Source: Marinobacter iranensis (GTDB lineage: Bacteria; Pseudomonadota; Gammaproteobacteria; Pseudomonadales; Oleiphilaceae). From it: DNA of 64,000 bases. The translations under genes and the position numbers were made by a program. Below the pieces are notes generated by a model. That model saw only the letters and a program-made list of their open reading frames with translations. It was not told where the DNA came from and made no database searches. The DNA is taken from NCBI RefSeq assembly GCF_029207565.1, contig NZ_JANCMW010000001.1:620001-684000 (forward strand), written 5' to 3'. Shown piece by piece: positions 51,313 to 61,030 of this stretch; the stretch's first letter is position 1, and every line of letters begins with the position of its first letter.

Positions 51313-52512
51313 ATGAATCGTCGAACTTTTATCCGCAGTACACTGGCTGCTTCCATTGTGGCAGCAACCTTTGGCATGTCCGCGCCGGCCCACGCCGAGA
51401 TCGAGGAAGGTAAACTTCTGGTCTGGATCAACGGCGACAAGGGCTATGACGGCCTGCAGGAAGTAGGCGACTGGTTTACCGAGGAGACCGGTATTCCCGT
51501 TGAAGTGGCCCACCCCGACAGCGCCACCGACAAGTTCCAGCAGTCCGCCGCCACCGGCAATGGCCCCGACATCTTCATCTGGGCCCACGACCGTTTTGGC
51601 GAGTGGGCACAGAGCGGCATCATTTCCGAGATCAAGCCCTCACAACGGGTTATTGACGAGAATTTTGACTTTACCTGGGATGCAGTAACCGTTGACGGCA
51701 AAATGTACGGCTACCCCATGGCGGTTGAGTCTATTGGTCTGATCTACAACAAGGACCTGGTGCCCGAGCCGCCAAAGGCCTTTGAAGACATTCCGGCCCT
51801 CCACAAGCATTTGGCCGAAGACGGCAAACGCGCCATTCTCTGGGACTACAACAACACCTATTTCACCTGGCCGATGATTGCCGCGGCAGGGGGTTACATT
51901 TTCGCCCAGAACGAAGACGGCACCTATGACGTCAAGGACACCGGCGTTAACAATGAGGGTGCCATGAAGGGTGCCAATATGCTGGCGACCCTGATCGAAG
52001 AGGGGGTAATGCCCCGTGGTGCGGACTACAGCGCGATGGAGTCCGGCTTCAACAAGGGCGAGGTCGCCATGATGATCAATGGCCCCTGGGCCTGGGGTAA
52101 CCTGGAAAAGAGCGGCATCAACTTTGGCGTTGCCAAGCTGCCTACCGTTGACGGCCAGCCCAGCAAGCCGATGGTCGGCGTAATGGCGGCCACCCTCAAT
52201 ACGGCCAGCCCCAACAAAGACCTGGCTGTTGAATTCCTTGAGAGCTACGCGCTTTCCATCAAGGGCCTGAAAATGGTGAACGACGATGTTCCCCTGGGCG
52301 CGGTCGCCAACAAGGCATTCATGGATGAGCTGTCGTCGAATCCGAACATCGCGGCAACCTTCGAAAACGCCGAGCTTGGTGAACCCATGCCTAGCGTGCC
52401 TGCCATGGGCGCGTTCTGGTCATCCATGGCGCCGGCTCTGCAGAACATTACGTCTGGAAGACAATCCGTTGAGGATGCCCTGAACTCCGCGGCGCAGCGC
52501 ATTACCCGGTAA
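51313..52512 (+). CDS. malE: MalE, maltodextrin-binding periplasmic protein
   Basis: The 399-residue binding protein is closely similar to E. coli MalE, for example [55 protein letters not shown] and [16 protein letters not shown]. The N-terminal signal contains [14 protein letters not shown], a possible twin-arginine motif, with cleavage after AHA. It delivers maltose and maltodextrins to MalFGK. malE-malF-malG run in one direction with short gaps, so they form an operon. Confidence 0.96.
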   Translation: MNRRTFIRSTLAASIVAATFGMSAPAHAEIEEGKLLVWINGDKGYDGLQEVGDWFTEETGIPVEVAHPDSATDKFQQSAATGNGPDIFIWAHDRFGEWAQSGIISEIKPSQRVIDENFDFTWDAVTVDGKMYGYPMAVESIGLIYNKDLVPEPPKAFEDIPALHKHLAEDGKRAILWDYNNTYFTWPMIAAAGGYIFAQNEDGTYDVKDTGVNNEGAMKGANMLATLIEEGVMPRGADYSAMESGFNKGEVAMMINGPWAWGNLEKSGINFGVAKLPTVDGQPSKPMVGVMAATLNTASPNKDLAVEFLESYALSIKGLKMVNDDVPLGAVANKAFMDELSSNPNIAATFENAELGEPMPSVPAMGAFWSSMAPALQNITSGRQSVEDALNSAAQRITR

Positions 52513-52574
52513 TACCTGTTGTTGTAACTCTGCCGTCGCCGGCTGCGGCGACGGCTTTAAACGGGCTGACTACA

Positions 52575-54116
52575 ATGATAACGGAAACCCTGTCCTCCCC
52601 CGGAACCGAAAGCAGAATTCCAATGATCCGAATGATTTTGAAGTGGGGTGCCCTGGCCGCGTTGGTGGGAATGGCGCTCTATCTGATACTGGCATTGTAT
52701 GCCCAGCAGGAGTTCGTGTTTGCAATGCTTTTCCTGGTGCTGACGGCATCAGCGGTCTTTGTGTTCGTAAACAAGAAACTGTACGCCCACCGCTATATCT
52801 TTCCTGCGGTAGCCGGTATGGGGGTGTTTGTTATTTTCCCGCTGATGTACACCGTCGGTATCGGCTTTACCAACTACAGCGCCAGCAACCTGTTGAGTTT
52901 TGAACAGGTCAAGGACAACCTGCTGGACCGGACCTACCAGTCCGATTCCGTCCGCTATAACTACGAGCTTTACAACACCGACGCCGGCTACGTGATTTAT
53001 CTGGAAGGCAAGCACCAGGACCTGGTGTCGGCGCCTCTTGCCCTGGATGGCTCAGATGCCAGCGCGCCGGCATTGCCTGCTTCGGAAAAACCGGCGGGAG
53101 ACCCGTTGTCGATCCGGGATATTATCCAACTGAGATCGGAACTATCGGAAGTGGAGCTGCTCACCGAGGATGGCCGCGAACTTAGCATGGCCAGCCTGCG
53201 TGCCTTTGCGGCCATCAATGCCCAGTTCACACTGCACGACAATGGCAGCATCACCGACAACCAGACGGACGTGACCTACTTCCCGGACCACGACACCGGT
53301 TTTTACCGCAGCGCGGATGGCCAGACCCTGTCCCCGGGATGGACCGTTAATATCGGTTGGGACAACTACCTGAAGGTGGTGTCTGACCCGAGCATTCGCG
53401 GGCCATTCTTCGAGATTTTTGTGTGGACGCTGTCCTTTGCGGTAGCAACGGTGGTGTTTACCCTGGCGCTCGGCCTGTTGCTGGCAAACCTGCTGCAGTG
53501 GGACCAGATCCGTGGCAAGGGCTTCTACCGAACCATGCTGATCTTGCCTTATGCGGTGCCGGCGTTTATTTCGATCCTGGTGTTCAAGGGCCTGTTCAAC
53601 CAGAACTTCGGTGAAATCAACCTGGTTCTGGAAGGTTTGTTCGGTATCCGACCGGACTGGTTCAGCGACCCGGCGCTGGCGCGCACCATGATCCTGATCG
53701 TGAACACCTGGCTGGGCTACCCCTACATGATGCTGCTGTGCATGGGCCTGCTACAGGCTATTCCGCGGGATCTCTACGAGGCGTCCGCCATGGACGGGGC
53801 AGGGCCGGTGAACAACCTGTTCAACGTGACCCTGCCGCTGATCATCAAGCCGTTGATGCCGCTGCTGATCGCAAGCTTTGCATTCAACTTCAATAACTTC
53901 GTCCTGATTGCGCTGTTGACCGGCGGTGCGCCCGATATTATCGGTGCGAGCACGCCCGCAGGCACCACAGACCTGCTGGTGAGCTACACCTACCGCATTG
54001 CGTTCCAGGACTCCGGACAGAACTTTGGCCTGGCGGCTGCGATTGCCACAGCCATCTTCCTGGTGGTTGGCGCCCTGTCGCTGATCAACCTGAAACTGTC
54101 CAAAGTCAAAGTATAA
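52575..54116 (+). CDS. malF: MalF, maltodextrin transporter permease
   Basis: At 513 residues it has nearly the same length as E. coli MalF. It has the extra N-terminal spans (about residues 22-95), a large periplasmic P2 loop (about 105-265), and then the six-span permease core. The cytoplasmic coupling loop is [20 protein letters not shown] (about residues 403-422). It pairs with MalG. It starts 62 bp after malE. Confidence 0.95.
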   Translation: MITETLSSPGTESRIPMIRMILKWGALAALVGMALYLILALYAQQEFVFAMLFLVLTASAVFVFVNKKLYAHRYIFPAVAGMGVFVIFPLMYTVGIGFTNYSASNLLSFEQVKDNLLDRTYQSDSVRYNYELYNTDAGYVIYLEGKHQDLVSAPLALDGSDASAPALPASEKPAGDPLSIRDIIQLRSELSEVELLTEDGRELSMASLRAFAAINAQFTLHDNGSITDNQTDVTYFPDHDTGFYRSADGQTLSPGWTVNIGWDNYLKVVSDPSIRGPFFEIFVWTLSFAVATVVFTLALGLLLANLLQWDQIRGKGFYRTMLILPYAVPAFISILVFKGLFNQNFGEINLVLEGLFGIRPDWFSDPALARTMILIVNTWLGYPYMMLLCMGLLQAIPRDLYEASAMDGAGPVNNLFNVTLPLIIKPLMPLLIASFAFNFNNFVLIALLTGGAPDIIGASTPAGTTDLLVSYTYRIAFQDSGQNFGLAAAIATAIFLVVGALSLINLKLSKVKV

Positions 54117-54126
54117 GGAGCTACCC

Positions 54127-55017
54127 ATGGCGATGGTTGAACCCCGCTCCACAAAGTATCGCGTTCTGGCTTCCCACCTGGGGATGCTCGGCTTTATCGT
54201 GATCATTCTGTTCCCGCTACTGATGGTGATTTCCATCTCCTTCCGCAGCGGTAATTTCGCCTCCGGCAGCCTGCTGCCGGAGAATCCCTCGCTGGAGCAC
54301 TGGTATCTGGCGCTCGGCATTCCCTATACCGGTGAAGACGGCACCGTGACCCAGCCGCCGTTCCCGGTGCTGCTGTGGCTTTGGAACTCCATCAAGATTG
54401 CGGTGATTTCCTCGGTGATGATCCTGGCACTCTCGACCACCAGCGCCTACGCGTTCGCCCGCATGCGCTTTGCGGGCAAGGGCTTCGTGCTCAAGTCGAT
54501 GCTGATCTTCCAGATGTTCCCTCCTGTGCTCTCACTCGTGGCGCTCTACGCCTTGTTTGATCAGATTGGCAACCACGTGAGCTGGCTGGGGCTGAACACC
54601 CACGGCGCGGTGATTGTGGCCTCCCTCGGTGGTATGGCCCTGCATATCTGGACCATCAAGGGCTATTTCGATTCCATCGATCGCTCCCTGGAAGAGGCCG
54701 CCATCGTGGATGGCGCCACCACCTGGCAGGCGTTCCGCTACATCCTGCTGCCGCTGTCGGTTCCGATCCTGGTGGTGGTGTTCATCCTGGCCTTCATCAT
54801 GACCATCATGGAATACCCGATGGCATCGGTGCTGCTGGTGGACACCGACAAGCTGACCCTGGCAGTGGGGGCGCAGCAGTACCTGTATGAGCAGAACTAT
54901 CTATGGGGTGATTTTGCCGCTGCCGCCGTGCTCTCGGGGCTGCCCATCACGCTGATCTTCCTGTACTGCCAGAAATGGATTGTTGGCGGGCTAACCGCTG
55001 GTGGCGTCAAGGGCTGA
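54127..55017 (+). CDS. malG: MalG, maltodextrin transporter permease
   Basis: A 296-residue permease with six spans, the MalG-type periplasmic segment between spans 1 and 2, and the coupling motif [20 protein letters not shown] (about residues 191-210). The C-terminus LTAGGVKG matches the conserved MalG tail that inserts towards the sugar path. It lies 10 bp after malF with AAGGAG upstream. A terminator follows at 55069. Confidence 0.96.
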   Translation: MAMVEPRSTKYRVLASHLGMLGFIVIILFPLLMVISISFRSGNFASGSLLPENPSLEHWYLALGIPYTGEDGTVTQPPFPVLLWLWNSIKIAVISSVMILALSTTSAYAFARMRFAGKGFVLKSMLIFQMFPPVLSLVALYALFDQIGNHVSWLGLNTHGAVIVASLGGMALHIWTIKGYFDSIDRSLEEAAIVDGATTWQAFRYILLPLSVPILVVVFILAFIMTIMEYPMASVLLVDTDKLTLAVGAQQYLYEQNYLWGDFAAAAVLSGLPITLIFLYCQKWIVGGLTAGGVKG

Positions 55018-55068
55018 CGCCACCATCCCTTTCGCGAGCATTGCGTCTTCCTTTTTTGCACTTCGCGA

Positions 55069-55109
55069 CCCGGTCAGGCTAATACCCCCCCTGCTGACCG
55101 GGCTTTTTT
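55069..55109 (+). terminator. Rho-independent terminator after malG
   Basis: Perfect 9-bp stem CCCGGTCAG/CTGACCGGG with a 16-nt loop, followed by C and six T residues. Confidence 0.85.
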
Positions 55110-55145
55110 ATGTTCCCCACACCGCTACCCGACCGCTGAACAGTG

Positions 55146-55183
55146 GCGGAGGCCCTCCCGAAACACGCTGTGAATACCCTCCG
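55146..55183 (-). repeat. Fragment of the nested palindromic repeat
   Basis: The minus strand contains GTATTCACAGCGTGTTTCGG, identical to part of copy 3, but the matching far arm and most of the core are missing. Short ends GCGGAGG/CCTCCGC can still pair. Confidence 0.65.
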
Positions 55184-55205
55184 CGTTCAAGGCACCACCT
55201 TGGTA

Positions 55206-55320
55206 GCTGAACAGGCTGGCAGGTGTCTCCCGAAACCGTGCGGAGCCATGGATGGCGGAGCCGAGCGTACAGGGACGTATTCACAGCGTGTTTCGGGAGA
55301 CACCTGCCAGCCTGTTTAGC
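55206..55320 (+). repeat. Nested palindromic repeat, copy 3
   Basis: Perfect 27-bp arms (55210-55236 and 55290-55316), extended by a G-T and three more pairs, surround a 53-bp core. The core has CATGGATGGCGG and AGCGTACAGGGACGT, the same order of motifs as copy 1 (AAGGATGGCC and AGCGCACAGGGATGT). The arm sequence differs entirely from copies 1 and 2 except for the core-proximal CCCGAAA. Confidence 0.85.
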
Positions 55321-55359
55321 GGTCCGATTTCGGAGGGATTGCGGACGAATCAATAAGGC

Positions 55360-55392
55360 AAAAAAAGGGCCGGTACGTGACGGAACCGGCCC
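55360..55392 (-). terminator. Rho-independent terminator after malK
   Basis: On the minus strand GGGCCGGT/ACCGGCCC with a 10-nt loop is followed by seven T residues, about 20 bp after the malK stop. Confidence 0.92.
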
Positions 55393-55412
55393 CTGAAAAC
55401 TTTCAGAGCAGA

Positions 55413-56528
55413 TCAGAAATCAATGCAGGGTTCCCGGTAAAGCCGGGGACAGGCATTGCCGTCCTGGCGGAACAGGTGGCATTTGATGGCGTTGAAGCCC
55501 AGTGTGACCCTGGCACCTTCCTGGATCGGGTCGCTGCCGTCGGTGCGCATGGTGATGACGCCGTCCACGCCGTTCACGTCCATATGCACCAGGGTCTGGT
55601 AGCCCAGCCGCTCAACCACGGTGACTTCACCGTCCATATAAGTATCGGCTTCGTCGCCGGTGGTCAGATGCTCGGGGCGAACACCCAGGCTTACGGTGTC
55701 ACCGGCCGACAGTTCGTGGCCGTTGATGGGCAGTTCCATAGAGTGTTTTCCGGGCAGCGTAACAGTCACGGACTGGCTGCTGGCGGACTCCACGGTGCAG
55801 TCGATGAAGTTCATCTTTGGGGAGCCGATGAACCCCGCGACAAAACGCGTAGCAGGGTAGTGGTAGAGTTCCATGGGTTTGCCCACCTGGGCGATGGTGC
55901 CGTTGTCCAGGGCGACGATCTTGTCGGCCATGGTCATGGCTTCCACCTGGTCGTGGGTGACGTACACCATGGTGGCGTCCAGGCGCTTGTGCAGCCGGGA
56001 GATCTCGATGCGCATCTGTACCCGCAGGGAGGCGTCAAGGTTGGACAGGGGCTCGTCGAACAGGAACACCGTGGGTTCGCGAACGATGGTACGGCCAATG
56101 GCCACGCGCTGGCGCTGGCCACCGGAGAGGTCCTTGGGTTTGCGTTCCAGCAGTTTGTCCAGTTGCAATAGTGTGGCGGCGTCGTTAACGCGCCGGTCGA
56201 TCTCGGCCTTGTCGGTTTTTGCGAGTTTGAGCCCGAAGGCCATGTTCTCTGCCACATTCATGTGGGGATAGAGTGCATAAGACTGGAACACCATGCCCAC
56301 TTCGCGTTCCTTCGGGGGCAGGTTGTTGACCTTGTCGTTGCCAATGTAAAGCTCGCCGGAGGTGATGTCCTCCAGACCCGCGATCATTCGCAGCAGGGTG
56401 GACTTGCCGCACCCCGACGGGCCGACAAACACCACAAACTCGCCGTCGTCGATATCCAGGTTCACGTTGCGGGTGACCTGGGTTTCGTCAAAGCTCTTGC
56501 AGATGTTTCGTAATGTGACGCTGGCCAT
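55413..56528 (-). CDS. malK: MalK, maltodextrin transporter ATPase
   Basis: The 371-residue ATPase that powers MalFG. Walker A is GPSGCGKST, the signature [13 protein letters not shown] and Walker [14 protein letters not shown], and the H-loop is [14 protein letters not shown]-terminal regulatory domain follows with a MalK-like end ([12 protein letters not shown]). Unlike E. coli, malK is not divergent from malE; it lies on the opposite strand, convergent with malG, and 36 bp downstream of the alpha-glucosidase gene. Confidence 0.96.
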   Translation of the reverse strand: MASVTLRNICKSFDETQVTRNVNLDIDDGEFVVFVGPSGCGKSTLLRMIAGLEDITSGELYIGNDKVNNLPPKEREVGMVFQSYALYPHMNVAENMAFGLKLAKTDKAEIDRRVNDAATLLQLDKLLERKPKDLSGGQRQRVAIGRTIVREPTVFLFDEPLSNLDASLRVQMRIEISRLHKRLDATMVYVTHDQVEAMTMADKIVALDNGTIAQVGKPMELYHYPATRFVAGFIGSPKMNFIDCTVESASSQSVTVTLPGKHSMELPINGHELSAGDTVSLGVRPEHLTTGDEADTYMDGEVTVVERLGYQTLVHMDVNGVDGVITMRTDGSDPIQEGARVTLGFNAIKCHLFRQDGNACPRLYREPCIDF

Positions 56529-56564
56529 AACGTATGTCTTCTTGTTTGATCTGAGAAAGCGGGG

Positions 56565-58175
56565 TCAGAGTGATGCTATCTCCACACCCCAAGGCTGCAA
56601 TTCAAGTTCCCTTCCGCTCCAGGCACCCCCAACGAAATCAGGGGCTCCTTCAGCCGGCTCACCGGCAACCGGCGCTGAGATCTGGACCGGCTCGTCTGAG
56701 AGGTTCAGGGTCACCAGCAGGGTTTTGCCCCCGTAGCTGCGGGTGTAAACCAGTGTGTTCTCAGGGCTGTCGAGGAACTCGATATCACCCTTGAGCAGAA
56801 CAGGCTGCTGTGCGCGCCACCCGAGGAATGTACGGTATGCCTGCAAGATGGAATTTTCCTGTTCCTGCTGGACGGCAACGGCTGCGCTGTAGTGTTCATC
56901 ATAAACTGGCAGCCAGGGGCGCGCATCGGAGAACCCGCCGTTAGCTTCCCGGTTATGCCACACCATGGGCGTGCGGCAGCCGTCCCGGCCCTTGTATTCA
57001 GGCCAGAAGTTGATGCCGTAGGGGTCAACCAGGTCCTTGTACTCCAGTTCCGCTTCAGTCAGGCCGAGTTCTTCGCCCTGGTAGATACAGACGCTGCCAC
57101 GGAGTGTCAGCAACATCGCCATGAAGGCTTTTAACTGCTGGGGAGAGCGAGCCTGCCAACGGGTCGCAACACGGGATACATCGTGGTTACCAATGGCCCA
57201 GCAGGGCCAGCCGTCGGTCAGTTTCTTCTCGATGGAGTCGACCGTCTTGTGGAAGAAGTCGGCGCCGTGCTGTTCCGTCAACAGGTCAAAGGAATAGGCC
57301 ATGTGCAGCTTGTCGCCACCGCCGGTGTATTCCGCCATGGTCTGTAGGGAGTTGTCATCCCCGATCTCGCCAACGGTGGTGGTTCCCGGGTACTGGTCGA
57401 GCAGGGCGCGCAGGCGCTGCAGGAAGGCCAGGTTTTCCGGGCGGGTCTTGTCGTATTTGTGGAACTGGTAGGCGTAGGGGTTTTCCTTACGCACACCGAT
57501 GGAGCCCTCGGCAACGGCGTTGCTGGGCGGGTTGTCCCGCAGTTCGGGATCGTGGAAACAGAAGTTGATGGCGTCCAGGCGGAAGCCGTCAACACCCCGG
57601 TCCAGCCAGAATTTTACGTCTGACAGTACCTGTTCAACCACCTCCGGGCAGTGGAAATTCAGATCCGGCTGGCTGGTGAGGAAGTTGTGCAGGTAGTACT
57701 GCTTGCGGCGGCTGTCCCAGGCCCACGCCGAGCCGCCAAACACCGACAGCCAGTTGTTGGGTGGTGTACCGTCGGCTTTTGCGTCTGCCCAGACGTACCA
57801 GTCGGCTTTTGGATTGTCACGGCTGGCACGGCTCTCGATAAACCAGCGATGCTGGTCGGAAGAATGGCTCAGCACCTGATCGATCATGATCTTCAGGTCG
57901 CGTTTGTGGGCTTCGGCGATCAGTTCATCAAAATCCTCAATGGTGCCGAAAATCGGGTCCACTCCGCGATAGTCAGAGACGTCGTAGCCGAAATCCTTCA
58001 TCGGTGAGGTAAAGAAAGGCGACAGCCAGATGGCATCCACGTTCAGGCTGGCAATGTAATCGAGCTTGGCGGTCACCCCGGGCAGATCGCCGATGCCGTC
58101 ACCATTGGAATCGTAGAAGCTGCGTGGATAAACTTGGTAAATGACGGCTCCACGCCACCAGTCCGGGTTTTTCAT
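56565..58175 (-). CDS. Alpha-glucosidase, GH13_23-like
   Basis: A cytoplasmic enzyme with no signal peptide that hydrolyses imported maltodextrins to glucose. The 536-residue product closely resembles Halomonas-type GH13 alpha-glucosidases: WWRGAVIYQVYPRSFYDSNG, DFGYDVSDYRGVDPIFGT, IMIDQVLSHSSDQH, GFRLDAINFCFHD (nucleophile Asp), TTTVGEIGDDN (acid Glu) and WAIGNHDVSRVATRW. The start at 58175 is the second of two adjacent ATGs, 7 bp after GAGG; the open frame to 58286 has no supporting start signal. It is the first gene of a glucosidase-malK operon with MalT-like boxes upstream. Exact specificity (oligo-1,6 or alpha-1,4) is not certain. Confidence 0.9.
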   Translation of the reverse strand: MKNPDWWRGAVIYQVYPRSFYDSNGDGIGDLPGVTAKLDYIASLNVDAIWLSPFFTSPMKDFGYDVSDYRGVDPIFGTIEDFDELIAEAHKRDLKIMIDQVLSHSSDQHRWFIESRASRDNPKADWYVWADAKADGTPPNNWLSVFGGSAWAWDSRRKQYYLHNFLTSQPDLNFHCPEVVEQVLSDVKFWLDRGVDGFRLDAINFCFHDPELRDNPPSNAVAEGSIGVRKENPYAYQFHKYDKTRPENLAFLQRLRALLDQYPGTTTVGEIGDDNSLQTMAEYTGGGDKLHMAYSFDLLTEQHGADFFHKTVDSIEKKLTDGWPCWAIGNHDVSRVATRWQARSPQQLKAFMAMLLTLRGSVCIYQGEELGLTEAELEYKDLVDPYGINFWPEYKGRDGCRTPMVWHNREANGGFSDARPWLPVYDEHYSAAVAVQQEQENSILQAYRTFLGWRAQQPVLLKGDIEFLDSPENTLVYTRSYGGKTLLVTLNLSDEPVQISAPVAGEPAEGAPDFVGGAWSGRELELQPWGVEIASL

Positions 58176-58318
58176 CATCTTGCCTCGCTTAACACCCTGG
58201 CGGTGAAAGATTGTTATTGTCGGGAACGGACGATATCCGCAGTAATAGCTTTCATGCATAGTGCGGCTATGGACAGTGCCGTTCATCCTCCTGTCGGACT
58301 TTTTGTTGGCGTAGTCGG

Positions 58319-58348
58319 GGGGATGAGGGGGGCGTAGAGGGGATGAGT
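58319..58348. promoter_or_regulatory. MalT-like boxes upstream of the glucosidase-malK operon
   Basis: GGGGATGAGG at 58319-58328 is an exact MalT-box match and GGGGATGAGT at 58339-58348 a one-mismatch match, as direct repeats separated by GGGCGTAGA-like sequence. The same arrangement occurs upstream of lamB at 15479-15505. Confidence 0.65.
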
Positions 58349-59401
58349 CGGGTAGTTACCAATGTACAGCAACACAGATGGGGATACGCTTTGACAAAGG
58401 AAGTGTTGAGAAATGGTCTAGGGCCAGCTTTGGTATGGTTGGCTTTAACATTGATGCTCGCAACGCCCTCTGCGCAGGCCGAGTGGGTGCGCGTGAGCGG
58501 CACGGCGATGACCACCGCCATTGAGATGGAGTTCTGGGCAAAGGACCCCGTGGCGGCGAGCGAGGCCGGAGATGCGGTTCTGGCGTTGTTCGATAGAATC
58601 GATCGCCAGATGAGCCGTTACCGGGAGGATTCCGAACTTTCCCGGGTGAATCGCGAGGCTGCCAGCGGGCCGGTCGAAGTGAGCGACAGTCTGTTTACCG
58701 TTCTCCAGCAGTCGCTTCGTATTTCCGAGCTGAGCAGCGGAGCTTTTGACATCAGTTTCGGGTCCGTGGGTTACCTTTATGATTATCGTGCAAAACGTCA
58801 GCCTTCCGACGATGAGCTTGCGGCCGGCCTGGCCAGAGTGAACTACAAATCCGTGGTGTTGGACCCTGACGCCAACACCGTCAGATTCCTTGATGACGGG
58901 GTACGGCTGGATCTCGGGGGAATTGCCAAGGGGTACGCCGTTGACCGTGGCATCGACATCCTGAAGTCGTTCGGCATTCGTCATGCGCGGTTAAGTGCGG
59001 GCGGGGATCTGCGGCTATTGGGAGACAAGCGGGGCAAACCATGGATAGTCGGTATCCGGGACCCCCGATCTGAAACGCGTAATGCGATGGTATTGCCACT
59101 GACCGATGTGGCGGTATCCACCTCAGGTGACTATGAGCGCTTTTTCTTCGACGATAACAACGAGCGCATCCACCATATTCTTTCACCGGCGACTGGCAGG
59201 CCCGCGAAGGGCGTGCAAAGCGTTACCATCCTTGGCGACGATGCCATGACAACCGATGGGTTATCGACGGCCGTCTTCGTGCTTGGGGCGGCCAAGGGGT
59301 TGGAAATGGTCAATCGTTTGGAAGGTATTGACGCGATCATCATTGATGAGCAGAGACAGGTGCATTATTCGGAAGGGCTTATGGCGCCGGAAGAGTCGTG
59401 A
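58343..59401 (+). CDS. apbE: ApbE, FAD:protein FMN transferase
   Basis: Transfers FMN onto threonine residues of flavoproteins such as Nqr/Rnf subunits in the periplasm. The 352-residue frame includes a signal or anchor (GPALVWLALTLMLATPSAQA), the metal/FAD sites DLGGIAKGYAVDRG and LSAGGDLRLLGD, and DDAMTTDGLSTAVFVLG. The first ATG (58343) lies within a MalT-like box, which argues for a later start: the GTG at 58403 gives a compact signal peptide and is just after AAAGGA. No target flavoprotein is in the window. Confidence 0.9.
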   Translation: MSRVVTNVQQHRWGYALTKEVLRNGLGPALVWLALTLMLATPSAQAEWVRVSGTAMTTAIEMEFWAKDPVAASEAGDAVLALFDRIDRQMSRYREDSELSRVNREAASGPVEVSDSLFTVLQQSLRISELSSGAFDISFGSVGYLYDYRAKRQPSDDELAAGLARVNYKSVVLDPDANTVRFLDDGVRLDLGGIAKGYAVDRGIDILKSFGIRHARLSAGGDLRLLGDKRGKPWIVGIRDPRSETRNAMVLPLTDVAVSTSGDYERFFFDDNNERIHHILSPATGRPAKGVQSVTILGDDAMTTDGLSTAVFVLGAAKGLEMVNRLEGIDAIIIDEQRQVHYSEGLMAPEES

Positions 59402-59407
59402 TACCAA

Positions 59408-59439
59408 ACGACAACCGGGCCCAATGGCCCGGTTGTCGT
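59408..59439. terminator. Bidirectional hairpin between apbE and the DUF1501 gene
   Basis: A perfect 14-bp stem (59408-59421 and 59426-59439) with loop CAAT sits between convergent stops. It lacks a T-tract. Confidence 0.6.
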
Positions 59440-59464
59440 GGATCCTCAGTGTTGTGAGAGGTGA

Positions 59465-61018
59465 TCAGACGATAGGCTCGATCGCGATGAGTCTGTCGCG
59501 ATTGGCGCCGAGGCCATGGTTGGGAAACCTGTCCGAATTCTCAAACATTCCCTGTTCCCCGTGCAGCGCCATATAGTTAAGCAGTACCGTTTGCACCAAC
59601 TGATTGACGTTATTGGCAGCGGGGCTGGAGGCCGTTTCAACCGAGCCGTCAGCACGCATGAAACCAATCTGGTTGGTGATGGCTGTGGGTTGGCCGGCCG
59701 GGCTGTAAACCAGGAAGAAAGAAGCGGCGGTTTGCTGGTTGTCGCCAGTCCACTCGCCTTTACCTCGTCCGGCCATGGACTCGTCCAGCCGGCCATTGCT
59801 CGACACAGAGCCGTCACTGAACACGTAGAGCATCAGCGGGGTTTGTGTGCGGTGCGCGTACTCAAGGCAGGCGCCCATGCAGCGGCCCGCCAGGTAATCC
59901 CGATTCTCTCCGGTGCCACGCTCGCCAGTGTGGTAGTCGTAGCCACCCAGGGTGACGGTGCCCGCGCCGGCATAGCCGTTCTGCACCAGTTTCATAACCG
60001 CAGCGGTCTTGCGGATTTCCCGGCCCAGACGTGAGTTTTCATTGAATTGCGCCTCGGTGAAGATGCCGCCCACGATATCCGGATCCTGGGATGGGTCAAT
60101 AGACGACGGATCGGCAAAACGGTCGGTGAGGTCGGCGCTTTTGACGTAGCCGCAGTTAACGAGGTCTTTTACAACATCGTCTCTGGTGATAGTCATTTTG
60201 GTGTCGACATTGTCCAGCTTTTTCCGGCTGATGCGTTGTATGGACTCCATGACCGCGACGGCGTCGGACTGGTCCAGGATGGCGGTCAGGTCACCAACAT
60301 CCACCAGGCCGGAGACGTCGCTGGGGCGGTCAATCTTGGTGGGGCGAACCTGGGGATTGATCAGGCTCATCGGTGCCATCGAGTTACCACCGCTCTCCGA
60401 ACTCTGGGAGCCGACCAGGGTCAGCAGTTCGCCGTCAGCGCCCGCCTTGCTGATGCCGTACATCGGGTTGTGGGGGTTGTTGCCCGTGTCGTTCTCGGAG
60501 CGGGCTGCGATAATGGCTCCATTGATGAAGCCACGGGCGGCAACCGACGTGCTGTCCTGCATCCCTCGCAGGAAACCGCTGTCGGAATGGAATGCCAGGC
60601 CGAACTCCTGGTTCACGAAGGCAGGGTCATTGGGCAGCATGGTGCCCGGCAAGCCCAGCTTGTTGTAGCCAGCGGTGCTCAGGAAGTCGAACTGGCCACC
60701 GGATTTGCCCAGCAGAACGTTCGAACCGGCAATGTTGGCGCCGCCGGCCAGGTCGAAGCAGATAAAGGGAATCTTGCCCGCGCCGGCGGAGGCGATGCCG
60801 CAGGACTGTTTCCAGTCTTCAAGATCTGGGGACAACGCCGCAGCCGCCTGCCGTGGGTTGGCGAACAGACTGAACACCGATGCACCGCAGAGGGTGGCCG
60901 CGCCCGTCATAAAACCCTGGGCGATGAACTCACGCCGGGTTTTCGGCCGTGCATGGTCGCTGTGCAGGAGAGGTTGATCCGTCGCCAGCGCACGTTTGCA
61001 AGAAGGTTTGTTATGCAT
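59465..61018 (-). CDS. Tat-exported DUF1501-family protein
   Basis: The 517-residue product starts at an ATG (61018) behind GAGGA. Its N-terminus has a long polar stretch and then KTRREFIAQGFMTGAATLC, a clear twin-arginine motif, so it is exported folded. Downstream are DUF1501-like features: FDLAGGANIAGSNVL, a GGYDYHTG motif and a His/Asp-rich core related to the alkaline-phosphatase/sulfatase fold. The enzymatic activity of the family is unknown. It is the last gene of a three-gene operon, 12 bp after the diheme LamG lipoprotein gene. Confidence 0.75.
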   Translation of the reverse strand: MHNKPSCKRALATDQPLLHSDHARPKTRREFIAQGFMTGAATLCGASVFSLFANPRQAAAALSPDLEDWKQSCGIASAGAGKIPFICFDLAGGANIAGSNVLLGKSGGQFDFLSTAGYNKLGLPGTMLPNDPAFVNQEFGLAFHSDSGFLRGMQDSTSVAARGFINGAIIAARSENDTGNNPHNPMYGISKAGADGELLTLVGSQSSESGGNSMAPMSLINPQVRPTKIDRPSDVSGLVDVGDLTAILDQSDAVAVMESIQRISRKKLDNVDTKMTITRDDVVKDLVNCGYVKSADLTDRFADPSSIDPSQDPDIVGGIFTEAQFNENSRLGREIRKTAAVMKLVQNGYAGAGTVTLGGYDYHTGERGTGENRDYLAGRCMGACLEYAHRTQTPLMLYVFSDGSVSSNGRLDESMAGRGKGEWTGDNQQTAASFFLVYSPAGQPTAITNQIGFMRADGSVETASSPAANNVNQLVQTVLLNYMALHGEQGMFENSDRFPNHGLGANRDRLIAIEPIV

Positions 61019-61030
61019 GGTCAACGTCCT

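Larger units (their letters stand above)
55018..55412. other. 395-bp gap between convergent malG and malK
   Basis: No gene is seen. It holds the malG terminator, a repeat fragment, a complete nested palindromic repeat, and the malK terminator. Confidence 0.8.
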
